In this document: piece by piece, positions 1-8,604 of the stretch
Layout: every line of letters begins with the position of its first letter
Numbering within the stretch: position 1 is the first letter of the stretch
Assembly (NCBI RefSeq): GCF_003315415.1
Contig: NZ_QNSB01000001.1
Coordinates: 186,001-250,000 of the forward strand
Reading direction: 5' to 3'
From: Brevibacterium sanguinis
GTDB lineage: Bacteria > Actinomycetota > Actinomycetes > Actinomycetales > Brevibacteriaceae
Length of the DNA stretch: 64,000 nucleotides
Notes under the pieces: generated by a model
Databases searched by the model: none
Told to the model about the DNA's origin: nothing
Seen by the model: the letters and a program-made list of their open reading frames with translations, nothing else
Translations under genes and position numbers: made by a program

Positions 1-350
1 GTTCGTCCGAGTGCGCGGGCCCCGAGCACGGTCACCGGATTGAGGGAGCGCCATTGCTCCCAGGTGGTCTCGGCGAGACCGTCGCCGGTGACGGTCGCGG
101 AAGGGGGAAGGCGGTTGCCGCACACGAGGTCGGCGGCGGTGATCATGGGACCGAAGACGGCTCGGAGGACATCGAGGACCGGTTGGGAGCCGGCGGCATC
201 GAGCAGCCGGGTGCGGACAGTGGCGTTCGCGTCGATGACGTGGACGATGCCGACAGTTCCCATGAGATCGAGAATGAGGTGGCCGCCGCGGTGCGGCAAC
301 TCCGGTCGCGGCCCCTGTGGACGGCAGCCGGGCGTCCACAGGCCGATCAC
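1..350 (-). CDS. Unrecognised protein downstream of the tad operon, cut by the left window edge
   Basis: Reading leftward from a GTG at 348-350 the frame stays open for more than 115 codons to the window edge, with the strong G/C third-position bias of the neighbouring genes. An internal ATG at 261-263 gives MGTVGIVHVIDANATV and is the alternative start. A GGAGGA lies upstream of the GTG but rather far from it, so the start is uncertain. The gene begins about 47 bases after the tadG-like stop on the same strand and may belong to the operon. I do not recognise the family: no membrane segment, signal peptide or catalytic motif is evident in the visible part. Its C-terminus lies outside the window. 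Confidence 0.5.
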   Translation of the reverse strand, partial: MIGLWTPGCRPQGPRPELPHRGGHLILDLMGTVGIVHVIDANATVRTRLLDAAGSQPVLDVLRAVFGPMITAADLVCGNRLPPSATVTGDGLAETTWEQWRSLNPVTVLGARALGR

Positions 351-396
351 TCCGCGGTGCGGCGCTCCTCCACAGGGAACCGAGCGGCAGTGCGGT

Positions 397-867
397 TCAG
401 GAGATCCGCAGCGAGCCGCGAGCGAACGCGGTGGCTCGGAGTTCGATGAGCCGCGGGACGAAGGGCGACAGCAGCGGAGGGGAGTAGTCGGCGCGCAGGT
501 GGATCGCCACGGAGTGATCGCCGTCGGCATCGGCGCTGAGCCGGACGTCTCGGAGGTCGGTGGGGGTCGGCACCTGGGCGAGGTACACGCCTGCGGCACG
601 TTCGGCCGCTTCAGGGGTGAAGAGGAGTCCCGGATCGCTGCCGGGCGCGGGTTCGAAGGAATCCGAGGCCGCCAGCGCTGCCGAGTCGGCGAGGCTCTGG
701 AGCTGCCTCCTCGCCATGTGCAGATCGGTCAGGGCCGCGATGAGGAAGGTGAGCAGGAGGGCGATGACGACGAAGCCGATCGCCAATGGGGTGATCGAGC
801 CGTCGTCGGATCGCGGGTCCGTCGAACGTCGAGGCATGTCGGCCGCCGCAGGCGTCGGAGGGCTCAT
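397..867 (-). CDS. TadG-like pseudopilin/pilus-assembly membrane protein
   Basis: This 156-residue protein has a short charged N-terminus (MSPPTPAAADMPRRS...DDGSITP), one hydrophobic segment at about residues 19-42 and an outer alanine-rich region. This is the layout of TadG/TadE-like proteins translated from actinobacterial tad loci; the SLADSAALAASD stretch just after the membrane helix is typical of the TadG-like group (PF13400/Rv3654c-like). The start is the ATG one base after the stop of the preceding TadE-like gene, which implies translational coupling. It is the last recognisable gene of the operon. Its likely role is as a minor pilin or assembly factor of the Flp-type system at the membrane. 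Family assignment is firm; the exact role is inferred. Confidence 0.75.
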   Translation of the reverse strand: MSPPTPAAADMPRRSTDPRSDDGSITPLAIGFVVIALLLTFLIAALTDLHMARRQLQSLADSAALAASDSFEPAPGSDPGLLFTPEAAERAAGVYLAQVPTPTDLRDVRLSADADGDHSVAIHLRADYSPPLLSPFVPRLIELRATAFARGSLRIS

Positions 868-868
868 C

Positions 869-1339
869 TCAGCGGTCCCCGGTCGTGGCGACGACGTCGC
901 TGTGAGCGGCACGCACGGTGATGTGCGGGGAGTTCTCCGATCCGAAGAGGAGCGGGAACCCGGGCAGGGCGACCTTCGTCTCCACGCGAGCGGTGACGAG
1001 TGAGCCGGCTTGTCCACAGGGACCCGAGCACGAGTAACTGATGTCGATCGAGGCATCCGAGAGGCCGAAGTCCTCGAAGTGCATCGTGGCCATATCGTGC
1101 GCGCGCGCCGGGGAGGGTTCGGCATCGCGGGCTGCGATGCGTGCCGCGGAGATCGCCGCCGAGGTGGTCGCATAGCTCGCGGCCTGGAGTGCGGACAGCG
1201 CGAGCATGAGGTAGATGACGGGAACGAGCAGGACGACCGAGGCGAAGATGAACTCGATGACGGCCGTCCCGGAGTCCGTGGGCAGCGACTGTTCGTCTGG
1301 CAGCTGGTCCGGCCGATCGTCGTCAGTCACGGTCGACAT
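869..1339 (-). CDS. TadE-like minor pilin
   Basis: The 156-residue protein has a hydrophilic leader of about 25 residues, then a single membrane segment beginning SGTAVIEFIFASVVLLVPVIY. A hydrophobic stretch led by a small residue and a conserved Glu (VIEF) is the TadE pattern, and marks a class III prepilin-like cleavage region. The chosen ATG at 1337-1339 overlaps the end of the upstream TadE-like gene by 17 bases. The domain after the helix has two cysteines (YSCSGPCGQ) that could form a disulfide outside the membrane. It sits between another TadE-like and a TadG-like gene, so it is probably a minor pilin of the same machine. Confidence 0.75.
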   Translation of the reverse strand: MSTVTDDDRPDQLPDEQSLPTDSGTAVIEFIFASVVLLVPVIYLMLALSALQAASYATTSAAISAARIAARDAEPSPARAHDMATMHFEDFGLSDASIDISYSCSGPCGQAGSLVTARVETKVALPGFPLLFGSENSPHITVRAAHSDVVATTGDR

Positions 1340-1730
1340 CCTCGGCGATCGCGCGGCCGCGAAGGTCCCACACCTCGGCGGGCCCCCAGAGGCCGATGAC
1401 GGGAAGCGGAGTCCGCACCCGGACCTCGACGATCTCGACGGGCCCCGACTCATCCGTGGTGACGGTGACCGACCGGGCGTAGCGTTCTCCCAGGGACACG
1501 GTGATGAGTTCTGCCGTCAGGCGGTGCCCGTCGTCCTCCGTCTGGTCGGCAAGGCTCGCCTGGCGGGCTCCGGCGATGGCGGAGTCGATGACGGTGTTGC
1601 GGACGTGGATGACGAGGCCGATCTGCAGCGCACCGGCGAGGATGAGGGTGAGAAGCGCGGCCACGAGAGCGAACTCGGCGACCGCCGAGCCCGAATCGGA
1701 GCGCTGGAGAGCCGGAGCGGTCTCACTCAC
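1323..1730 (-). CDS. TadE-like minor pilin
   Basis: This 135-residue protein is a compact TadE family member: SGSAVAEFALVAALLTLILAG near the N-terminus supplies the small residue, the conserved Glu five residues into the hydrophobic segment, and the membrane helix. The remaining about 100 residues form a small extracytoplasmic domain. The start is a GTG whose bases overlap the TGA of the preceding small membrane gene (GTGA), so the two are probably translationally coupled. The neighbouring tadABC genes place it in the Flp-type pilus assembly operon. Confidence 0.78.
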   Translation of the reverse strand: MSETAPALQRSDSGSAVAEFALVAALLTLILAGALQIGLVIHVRNTVIDSAIAGARQASLADQTEDDGHRLTAELITVSLGERYARSVTVTTDESGPVEIVEVRVRTPLPVIGLWGPAEVWDLRGRAIAEDVDRD

Positions 1731-2068
1731 CCGGCGCCTCGCACCTTATCCATCGCGTCCTGGAACATCGTGGAGAACGCCTCGCCCGCCAGCGCCCACA
1801 GGGCGACGACGAGGCCAGCGGTCATGAGCGTGATGAGGACCCACCCCGGCACATCTCCACGGTCCGGTCGGTCGACAGATCCGCGGGTCCGGTCGCGGTC
1901 GGGTCCGCCACCGCGATCGGATCGGACGCTGCGACCGGATCGGTCGGCGCAGCCGGATCGGGCCCGGCCGACCGAACCGCCCGCACTGCTGCGCGATCCG
2001 GTCACCGCGCCGCCTGCGGCCAGGCCGATGAGGACGGCGGTCAGTCTGATCATGAGGTGGTGGAACAT
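1727..2068 (-). CDS. Small membrane protein of the tad locus, possible Flp-type pilin
   Basis: The protein is 113 residues long with a clear ribosome binding site (AGGAGA, four bases before ATG). It has an N-terminal hydrophobic segment (residues 7-22), a long Arg/Ser/Asp/Gly-rich middle, and a C-terminal hydrophobic segment starting GDVPGWVLITLMTAGLVVAL. The C-terminal part resembles the short Flp-pilin-like proteins at this position in actinobacterial tad loci, but the usual prepilin position near the N-terminus is occupied by a different hydrophobic segment, so this may be a fusion or an atypical pilin. It lies between tadC (53 bases upstream) and the TadE-like genes. The middle region repeats short R-S-D-R words and looks like low-complexity drift. 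Confidence 0.6.
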   Translation of the reverse strand: MFHHLMIRLTAVLIGLAAGGAVTGSRSSAGGSVGRARSGCADRSGRSVRSDRGGGPDRDRTRGSVDRPDRGDVPGWVLITLMTAGLVVALWALAGEAFSTMFQDAMDKVRGAG

Positions 2069-2121
2069 GGGTTCTCCTATCGGTGGGACGGTTCGCGCGA
2101 GGGCTCGGGAGCCGGGGTCGC

Positions 2122-3060
2122 TCAGGGACTGAGGTCGAGGACGGTGAGGGAGGGGAAGACGGCGAAGATGACGGTGACCGGCAGCACGAAGAGGACGACC
2201 GGGACGAGCATCCCGATCTCCTTCTTCCCGGACAGCTCGAGGAGGCGACGGCGCGACTGCTCCCTGACATCGGCGGCCTGGGCGCGCAGGACCTCCGCGA
2301 GCGGGGTGCCCCTCGTCATCGACACGGCGAGGCCATCGACGAACTGGACGATCTCGGGAATGGCGATGCGGGTGGCCATGGCGTCGAGGGCTTCGACCAG
2401 CGGCGTGCCCGTGCGGGTGGCCGTCAGCGCCGATCTCAGCTCGTCGACGAGGTCGCCCGAACAGGTGCGGCAGACGCGTTCGAGCGCCTCGACGATGCCC
2501 TCGCCCGCGGTGATGGACAGTGCCAGGAGCTCGGCGACCGTGGGGAACTCGGCGAGGATCCGCGACTCGTGGCGGGCGATGGCGGCACTGAGCCGCCAGT
2601 CGTTGACGACGTGACCGGCGACTCCGCCGCTGACGACGAGGACGATCGTGACCAGGGGCGAGAAGCCGCGGGAGGCGGACACCGCTGCGGCCAGACACCC
2701 TGCCCCGATCATGCCGGCGAGGATGCTCAGGGTCTGATTCACCCGGAACCGTTCGAGGGAGGCTCGGCCGCCGAGGCGGCAGATCCGCGCATTCAGAGTC
2801 GCGTCGGTCGTGATCCGGGAGGTCACCCACAGGGCCGTTCCGAGCGCGGCCGACCTGAGGAGACCCTTGAGCCCCTCCTTCCGTGGGGTGGGCGGGGCGT
2901 AGATGTCGATGAGCGACTCCTGGTCACGCAGGTAGGGGGCGATCCGCGCCGACAGCGGCGGGCGGCGCAGCGGCGGCAGTGCGAACACGAACACGCAGAC
3001 CGCCAGGGCGTTGAAGCCGCCGAGCAGGAGGACGACGAGCGGGTCGGTGAGCGCGGTCAT
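2122..3060 (-). CDS. tadC: TadC-like type II secretion F-domain membrane protein
   Basis: The 312-residue protein carries a GspF/TadC (T2SSF) domain over its second half: the ESRILAEFPTVAELLALSITAGE and LVDELRSALTATRTGTPLVEAL region is characteristic, with membrane helices near the N-terminus (about 5-28), at about 100-150 and at the C-terminus (VLFVLPVTVIFAVFPSL). TadC works with TadB as the inner-membrane platform on which the TadA ATPase acts. The ATG overlaps the TGA of tadB by ATGA, so translation is coupled. Length and gene order fit the family well. Confidence 0.85.
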   Translation of the reverse strand: MTALTDPLVVLLLGGFNALAVCVFVFALPPLRRPPLSARIAPYLRDQESLIDIYAPPTPRKEGLKGLLRSAALGTALWVTSRITTDATLNARICRLGGRASLERFRVNQTLSILAGMIGAGCLAAAVSASRGFSPLVTIVLVVSGGVAGHVVNDWRLSAAIARHESRILAEFPTVAELLALSITAGEGIVEALERVCRTCSGDLVDELRSALTATRTGTPLVEALDAMATRIAIPEIVQFVDGLAVSMTRGTPLAEVLRAQAADVREQSRRRLLELSGKKEIGMLVPVVLFVLPVTVIFAVFPSLTVLDLSP

Positions 3061-3986
3061 GGCATGCCGCCGTCGATCGAGAACCGCCTCGACGAGGGCG
3101 CGCTCAGTGACGACCCCTCGATGACCCGTGGTTCCTGGGGCAGCCGGCCGATCCTCTTCATCGCCTGGTAGGCGAGCAGGGAGACGACGAATCCGGCACC
3201 CAGCAGGATCAGCCCCGTCTGCGAGTTGTAGGCCGCGGCAGTCTCCGGTCGTGTCGACAGGAACGCCAGCACCACCCAGGGTGCCGCGACGGCGAGGCGT
3301 GCGCCGTTGACCGTCCACTGCTGCCGGGCGGAGAGCTCATTGCGGGTCCGGGCGTCGTCGCGGACGAACTGGGCGAGGGCGCGCAGCATCGTGCCGAGAT
3401 CGCTGCCGCCGACCTGGCGCGTCACACTCAGGGCGACGACGATCCGGTCGGCCACCGGATCGGCGCTGACCTGCCGGAACCTCTCCAGAGCGATGGCGAA
3501 GGACCCGCTCGCCCGGTACTCCTCGGCGAACACCTCGAAGAGCGGACGCAGCGGCTCCGGACCGCGATGCGCAAGCGAACCGAGGGCTTCGGGCAGGGAC
3601 AGTCCGGCTCTGATGCCGGAGTGGAGATGGTCCAGGGTCTCGGGCCACAGTTCCCGACGCATCACCTGACGGCTGCGGGCACGGTGCTGGAGCAGGCGGT
3701 AGGGCAACCACGAGGCGAAGAGACCGAAGCACAGCGCGATCGACCACGAGCCGGTGAGCACCGAGGAGACCACGCCGACCACGACGAGGACCCCGACCGA
3801 CAGCAGCAGAAGGTGCAACGGGCGCAGGCGGGGGAAGCCGGCGCCGGTGAGCATGTCGTCGAGTTCGCGCAGCCACCTGGCGCGAGTCCGTGCGACGGGT
3901 CTCCGCTTCCAGCACGACATCCAGATGAGGAACAGTCCCGCCCCGAGGCACGCTCCGATGACCACGCTGTGCTGCGAGTAGCTCAT
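3057..3986 (-). CDS. tadB: TadB-like type II secretion F-domain membrane protein
   Basis: The 309-residue protein begins with a membrane helix (VVIGACLGAGLFLIWMSC), has a pair of helices around residues 57-90, then the cytoplasmic T2SSF domain with LWPETLDHLHSGIRAGLSLPEAL, and ends with two more helices. This is the TadB arrangement. It is the upstream partner of tadC and overlaps both neighbours by four bases (ATGA with tadA before it and with tadC after it). Role by family: inner-membrane platform protein of the Flp/tight-adherence secretion machine. Confidence 0.85.
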   Translation of the reverse strand: MSYSQHSVVIGACLGAGLFLIWMSCWKRRPVARTRARWLRELDDMLTGAGFPRLRPLHLLLLSVGVLVVVGVVSSVLTGSWSIALCFGLFASWLPYRLLQHRARSRQVMRRELWPETLDHLHSGIRAGLSLPEALGSLAHRGPEPLRPLFEVFAEEYRASGSFAIALERFRQVSADPVADRIVVALSVTRQVGGSDLGTMLRALAQFVRDDARTRNELSARQQWTVNGARLAVAAPWVVLAFLSTRPETAAAYNSQTGLILLGAGFVVSLLAYQAMKRIGRLPQEPRVIEGSSLSAPSSRRFSIDGGMP

Positions 3987-5206
3987 GCGCTCTCCAGGAT
4001 GGAGAAGAGGTCCCGGCCGATGGCGGAGAACCGCTCGCCGAGGTGGCCGAAGCCCTGCCCGCGGACGAGTGCTCCCTGCGGGGAGTGGAAGATCGTGTCG
4101 AGCTCGACGACGTCGCCCTCGACTCCGCCGGGAACCGCGCAGATCTCACTGACCCGGCGGACGCCGTGCGCATCGCGTCTCAGGTGGACGACGAGGTCGA
4201 TGCTCACCGCCACGGTGGGCACGACGAATGCGGAGGAGATGTTCGCCCCGGCGAGCAGAGGCAGGGTGCAGATCTTCGTGATCGCCGCCCGAGCCGAATT
4301 GGCATGGATCGTTCCCATCCCGGGCAACCCGCTGTTGAGCGCGATGAGGAGATCGAGGCTCTCGGACTCGCGGACCTCCCCGACGATGATGCGGGTCGGG
4401 CGCATGCGCAGCGCCTCTTTGACGAGCGCTCGCAGGGTCACCTCGCCGGTGCCCTCGAGTGAGGGCTGGCGGCACTGCATCGGCACCCAGTCCCTGCTGG
4501 GCAGGTTGAGCTCGAAGACCTCTTCGCAGCTGATGATGCGCTCGCGGGCGGGAATCGACCCGGCCAGGGCGTTGAGCATCGTCGTCTTTCCCGCCTGGGT
4601 CGCTCCCGAGACGAGGATGTTCGCGCCGGCGGCGACAGCCGCGTCGAGGAACTCGGCGGCGCCGGCGGTCAGCGAACCCTGGGCGACGAGTCCGGCGAGG
4701 TTCCGCGGACGGGCGATGAACTTCCGGATATTCACGGCCGGAGAGCTGCGGGTGATGTCGGGCAGCACCACGTGCAGCCGCGAGCCGTCGGGCAGCATGG
4801 CGTCGACGAACGGCTGAGAGAGATCGACGCGGCGACCCGACGTGCGCAGCATCCTCTCGATGAGGTCGTCGAGCTCGCCGTGAGTGAGCTTCGTCGTCGT
4901 CAGCTGGTGGACGCCGTCGACGGCGATGAAGACCTCGTTCGGCGAGTTCACCCAGATCTCCTCGATCCGCGGATCGTCGAAGTAGTCCTGGAGTGCGCCG
5001 AAGCCGGAGAGCTGGTTGTCGATCGTGCGGAACGTCGCCTCTCTGTCCTCGAGAGGCGGGAGGCTCGTCACGAGGCTGCGCTCGTCGTATTCGGAGATGA
5101 CGGTCCGGATGACCTCGCGCGAGCGCTCGATGTCGACGCGCGGGTCGACATCGAGGTCTCTGATCCTCTTGTGGACCTCGCTCTTGATGACCTCGGTGGC
5201 TTCCAC
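3983..5206 (-). CDS. tadA: TadA/CpaF-type secretion ATPase
   Basis: This is the hexameric ATPase (VirB11/CpaF superfamily) that powers tad pilus assembly. Seen: a Walker A variant GATQAGKTT at about residues 201-209, the Asp box region EEVFEL, a GEVRESE motif near residue 276, and the His box GTIHANSA near residue 298. The Walker A has Gln-Ala in place of the common Thr-Gly-Ser but keeps GKT. The frame is open back to 5491, but I chose the GTG at 5204-5206: it follows a CAGGGG ribosome site by six bases, gives 407 residues as usual for the family, and begins just before the conserved helical N-domain. Upstream residues look non-coding. It is the first gene of the operon. Confidence 0.85.
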   Translation of the reverse strand: MEATEVIKSEVHKRIRDLDVDPRVDIERSREVIRTVISEYDERSLVTSLPPLEDREATFRTIDNQLSGFGALQDYFDDPRIEEIWVNSPNEVFIAVDGVHQLTTTKLTHGELDDLIERMLRTSGRRVDLSQPFVDAMLPDGSRLHVVLPDITRSSPAVNIRKFIARPRNLAGLVAQGSLTAGAAEFLDAAVAAGANILVSGATQAGKTTMLNALAGSIPARERIISCEEVFELNLPSRDWVPMQCRQPSLEGTGEVTLRALVKEALRMRPTRIIVGEVRESESLDLLIALNSGLPGMGTIHANSARAAITKICTLPLLAGANISSAFVVPTVAVSIDLVVHLRRDAHGVRRVSEICAVPGGVEGDVVELDTIFHSPQGALVRGQGFGHLGERFSAIGRDLFSILESA

Positions 5207-5700
5207 TCTGAACCCCTGGGTGCGCTGCGGCGAGTCTGAGAATTCCTGACAATCTATCTGTAGTGGGAATGAGAATCCAGAGAGTTTGCAAATCTGTGGA
5301 TAACTCGACGGACCGGTATCTGCGCTCCCGATCCCAGGCGTCGTTCGGCCCGTCATTCCGACGCTCCCGCGCGACAGCAGGGTTGCTGGCAAGAATCCTG
5401 TCCGAATGATCAGGCGTTGCCGACCCCGGGGAAAGAGACGGGGAATTCGCCGGTTTGCAGTGACGGCGAAATCGGTATACCTTTTCCTCACCGCCTCGAC
5501 GGAATGGGAATCGAGGCCCTTCCGACCGCGCCACCGGCGAGATGAAATCAGAGTCTCTTGCCGGTGGCGCCATCACGTCAGGGTCGACACCGCCGACCCG
5601 CCGGTGATCCGGGATCCGGCCTCGGCGGGCTTCCCGCAGGGCAGGGGGCGCGGTACTGTGACTGAGTTCGCCCGTCCGACCTGTCCCGAGGAGCCCAGCG
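5207..5700. other. Divergent intergenic region between tadA and the GNAT gene
   Basis: This stretch of about 490 bases carries the promoters of the leftward tad operon and the rightward GNAT gene. Both strands have short open frames, but none has codon bias or a ribosome site. The part at 5220-5480 is less GC-rich than its surroundings. I could not fix promoter hexamers with confidence. Confidence 0.5.
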
Positions 5701-6591
5701 ATGACCACGCCCGCATTCTCCGACCGCGTGCATACGACGTGGCTGGATCCCTTCTCCCATCTCCGCCCAGTGGTCAGCGGCGAATCGCTCGTCGTCGCCG
5801 TCGATCCGCAGCACGGCGAGGGCAGGCGCTGCCGTCTGCTCCAGCTGGTCTCGGGAGATCTCTTCGTCACGCTCAGCGAGGAGCTCGCCGAGGAGCTCGC
5901 GCCGACGCTCGGTGAGCAGATGAGCGCGACCGAGTTCCTCGATGCCCTCGGCGCGGTGGGCGTCGATGCCGACGACGCCGACGTGGAGGAGGTCTTCTAC
6001 CTCAGCGCCGACGAGGAGGACCGGATCCTCACCGAGGCGGGTGCCGCGTCCGACGCCCGCGAATCCGACGAGTCCGACGCCGAGGCGGGTGCCGCGTCCG
6101 ACGCCCGCGAATCCGACGAGTCCGACGCCGAGGCGGATGCCGCGACCGACCCACGCGAATCCGACGAGTCCGACGCCGGTGCCGACGGGTCCGACCCTGG
6201 TGCCGCCGTGACGATCCGTCCGCTGACCGCGGAGGACGCCGAGGCGTTCGCGGCGTTCCAGTCGGCCAACAGCGCCGACGACCTCGACGAGGCCTTCGTC
6301 GAGCTCGACCATTGGGAGGTCGTGGGGGCCTTCGCGGACGACGGCGAACTCGTCGCCGTTGCCACCGCCTATCCTTGGCGAGCCCATCCCGTCGCCGACA
6401 TCGGCGTCCTCACCTCCCCGGATCACCGCGGGCGCAAACTCGGCTCCGCCGTCGTCAGCGACCTCTCCAGGCGCGTCCTCGAGCGCGGATTCTCCCCCCA
6501 GTACCGATGCGAACGCGGCAATGACGCCTCCCGGGCGACGGCCGCCTCGGCGGGATTCGTCCATTTCGCCACCCTGAGCGTCGTGCGGTAG
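5701..6591 (+). CDS. GNAT-family N-acetyltransferase with an N-terminal extra domain and acidic repeat linker
   Basis: The 296-residue protein has three parts. Residues 1 to about 110 form an unrecognised domain rich in Asp/Glu (FSDRVHTTWLDPF...). Residues about 112-159 are three tandem 16-residue acidic repeats built on EAGAASDARESDESDA. Residues about 174-296 form an acetyltransferase domain: VGAFADDGELVAVATAY, then SPDHRGRKLGSAVVSDLSRR, the acetyl-CoA pyrophosphate loop (R/Q-x-x-G-x-G/A version: HRGRKLGSA). A GAGGAG ribosome site lies 7 bases before the ATG. The start of the N-terminal part (conserved-looking WLDPFSHL) argues it is a genuine domain and not a start-site error. The substrate is unknown. 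The protein is preceded by its own promoter region and followed by prfB in the same direction. Confidence 0.75.
   Translation: MTTPAFSDRVHTTWLDPFSHLRPVVSGESLVVAVDPQHGEGRRCRLLQLVSGDLFVTLSEELAEELAPTLGEQMSATEFLDALGAVGVDADDADVEEVFYLSADEEDRILTEAGAASDARESDESDAEAGAASDARESDESDAEADAATDPRESDESDAGADGSDPGAAVTIRPLTAEDAEAFAAFQSANSADDLDEAFVELDHWEVVGAFADDGELVAVATAYPWRAHPVADIGVLTSPDHRGRKLGSAVVSDLSRRVLERGFSPQYRCERGNDASRATAASAGFVHFATLSVVR
6034..6177 (+). repeat. Three 48-bp in-frame tandem repeats inside the GNAT gene
   Basis: Units at 6034-6081, 6082-6129 and 6130-6177 each encode 16 residues (EAGAASDARESDESDA). The first two are identical at the DNA level; the third differs at a few positions (A-D-A-A-T-D-P-R variant). 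Identity at silent positions shows recent duplication. The product is an acidic flexible linker. Confidence 0.9.
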
Positions 6592-6655
6592 GGGACCGGG
6601 CAGGAGAGCCTGACGATGCGGTCCGCCCTCGGGAATGCACTAGGATTGCACCATT

Positions 6656-7768
6656 ATGGCCATTGATTACTCCGCTGAAATCGCCAACCTCCGTGCCACC
6701 TACAAATCGATCCTCGACGTGTCCGACCTGGACAATCTGCGCTCCGAGGTCGCCGAGCTCACGGAGGAAGCATCCGCACCGTCGTTCTGGGACGACCCGG
6801 ATTCGGCGCAGAAGGTCTCGGCCAAGCTCTCGCACAAGCAGGGCACCCTGGAGAAGCTCGAGAAGTTCGGCGAACGCATCGACGACGCCGAACTCCTCAT
6901 CGAGATGTCCGAGGACGAAGCCGACGCCGACTCCCTGGCCGAGGCCGAGCGCGACATCGCCAAGCTCAAGGCGCAGCTCGCCGAGCTCGAGATCTCGACC
7001 CTTCTCTCGGGCGAGTACGACGAACGTGCCGCGGTCGTCACCGTGCGCTCCGGTGCCGGCGGCGACGACGCCACCGACTGGGCGCAGATGCTCACCCGCA
7101 TGTACATCCGCTGGGCCGAGCGCCGCGGCTACAACGTGCAGGAGCTCGACACCTCCTACGCCGAGGGCGCCGGCGTGAAGTCGGCGACGATCCAGATCAA
7201 CGCCCCCTACGCCTACGGCACCCTGTCGGTGGAAGCCGGCACCCACCGCCTCGTGCGCATCAGCCCCTTCGACAACCAGGGCCGGCGCCAAACCTCGTTC
7301 GCCGCCGTCGAGGTCGTCCCGCTCATCGAGAAGACCGACCACATCGAGATCGACGAGAACGACCTGCGCATCGACGTCTACCGCTCTTCGGGGCCGGGCG
7401 GCCAGTCGGTGAACACGACGGACTCGGCCGTGCGCATCACCCACGTGCCCACCGGGGTCGTCGTGAGCATGCAGAACGAGAAGTCGCAGATCCAGAACCG
7501 CGAGGCCGCGATGCGCGTGCTCCAGTCGCGACTGCTCGAACTCAAGCGGCGGGAGGAGGCCGCGCAGAAGAAGGAGCTCGCCGGCGACATCAAGGCGAGC
7601 TGGGGCGACCAGATGCGCTCCTACGTCACCCACCCGTACCAGATGGTCAAGGACCTGCGCACCGGCTACGAGGTCAACAACCCCCAGGCCGTCTTCGACG
7701 GCGACCTCGACGGACTCATCGAGGCGGGCATCCGCTGGCGCAAGCAGCAGGAGAACGCCGAGGACTGA
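6656..7768 (+). CDS. prfB: Peptide chain release factor 2
   Basis: RF2 reads UGA and UAA stop codons and triggers peptidyl-tRNA hydrolysis on the ribosome. The 370-residue product carries the SPF stop-recognition tripeptide at residues 203-205 and the GGQ catalytic motif at 248-250 ([17 protein letters not shown]). The frame is continuous from the ATG at 6656 through the conserved N-domain, so the in-frame UGA/+1 frameshift used for autoregulation in many bacteria is absent. Its stop is TGA, the codon it reads. Position directly before ftsE is usual in actinobacteria. Confidence 0.96.
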   Translation: MAIDYSAEIANLRATYKSILDVSDLDNLRSEVAELTEEASAPSFWDDPDSAQKVSAKLSHKQGTLEKLEKFGERIDDAELLIEMSEDEADADSLAEAERDIAKLKAQLAELEISTLLSGEYDERAAVVTVRSGAGGDDATDWAQMLTRMYIRWAERRGYNVQELDTSYAEGAGVKSATIQINAPYAYGTLSVEAGTHRLVRISPFDNQGRRQTSFAAVEVVPLIEKTDHIEIDENDLRIDVYRSSGPGGQSVNTTDSAVRITHVPTGVVVSMQNEKSQIQNREAAMRVLQSRLLELKRREEAAQKKELAGDIKASWGDQMRSYVTHPYQMVKDLRTGYEVNNPQAVFDGDLDGLIEAGIRWRKQQENAED

Positions 7769-7914
7769 CCTCGGCCGCGTTCACCTCGTCGTGGACAGGG
7801 CATCTGTGAACTTCCTCAGTTGCCCGATACACGCCCAGCCGCCTCCCGGACCATCACGGAACTGTTACGTACAGTGGAAGCGGCCGGCAATCCACGACAT
7901 GATTGAAGACACTC

Positions 7915-8604
7915 TTGATCAAATTCGACTCAGTTTCGAAGTCCTACGACGCACGCACCCGCAAGGCCCTCGACGACATCTCGTTCGAGGCGCAGCGAGG
8001 GGAGTTCGTGTTCCTGGTGGGAGCCTCGGGCTCGGGTAAGTCCACGGTCATCCGGCTCATCCTCCGTGAAGAGGTGCCGACCTCCGGGCGCATCCACATC
8101 GCGGGGAAGTCGGTCGTGAGGATGCCCAGCTGGAAGGTGCCCTACCTCCGGCGGGGGATCGGCACGGTGTTCCAGGACTTCCGCCTGCTGCCGAACAAGA
8201 CCGTGTTCGCCAACGTCGCCTTCGCCCTCCAGGTCATCGGCAAGTCACGGGCCGCGATGTCGACCCTCGTGCCCGACGTGCTCGAGACGGTGGGACTGGC
8301 CGGCAAGGAGAAGCGCTTCCCGCACGAGCTCTCCGGGGGTGAGCAGCAGCGGGTCGCGATCGCCCGGGCCGTGGTCAACAAGCCCGGCATCCTGCTCGCC
8401 GACGAACCCACCGGCAACCTCGACCCGACCACGAGTGCCGACATCATGGCGGTGCTCGAGAAGATCAACCGCAACGGCACGACGGTGCTCATGGCCACTC
8501 ACGATGGGGACATCGTCAACCGTATGCGCAAGCGCGTCATCGAACTCTCGGACGGGCACATCGTCCGCGACGTCGAGCAGGGCACCTACGGAGTCGCGTC
8601 ATGA
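7915..8604 (+). CDS. ftsE: Cell-division ATP-binding protein FtsE
   Basis: FtsE is the ATPase of the FtsEX complex at the division site, which gates peptidoglycan hydrolases. The 229-residue ABC domain shows Walker A (GASGSGKST), Q-loop (VFQDFRLLP), signature [14 protein letters not shown], Walker B ([12 protein letters not shown]) and the switch His (MATHDGDIV). I chose the TTG at 7915 because it yields [12 protein letters not shown], the usual FtsE N-terminus; another in-frame TTG lies at 7903. Neither has a strong ribosome site. The gene overlaps ftsX by ATGA. Confidence 0.93.
   Translation: MIKFDSVSKSYDARTRKALDDISFEAQRGEFVFLVGASGSGKSTVIRLILREEVPTSGRIHIAGKSVVRMPSWKVPYLRRGIGTVFQDFRLLPNKTVFANVAFALQVIGKSRAAMSTLVPDVLETVGLAGKEKRFPHELSGGEQQRVAIARAVVNKPGILLADEPTGNLDPTTSADIMAVLEKINRNGTTVLMATHDGDIVNRMRKRVIELSDGHIVRDVEQGTYGVAS

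Noticed and set aside
40-921. A long rightward open frame over the tadG-like genes
   Set aside because: It lies opposite well-supported leftward genes with correct codon bias and domains.
6034-6177. A CRISPR-like repeat
   Set aside because: The units adjoin without spacers and stay in frame in a coding region.
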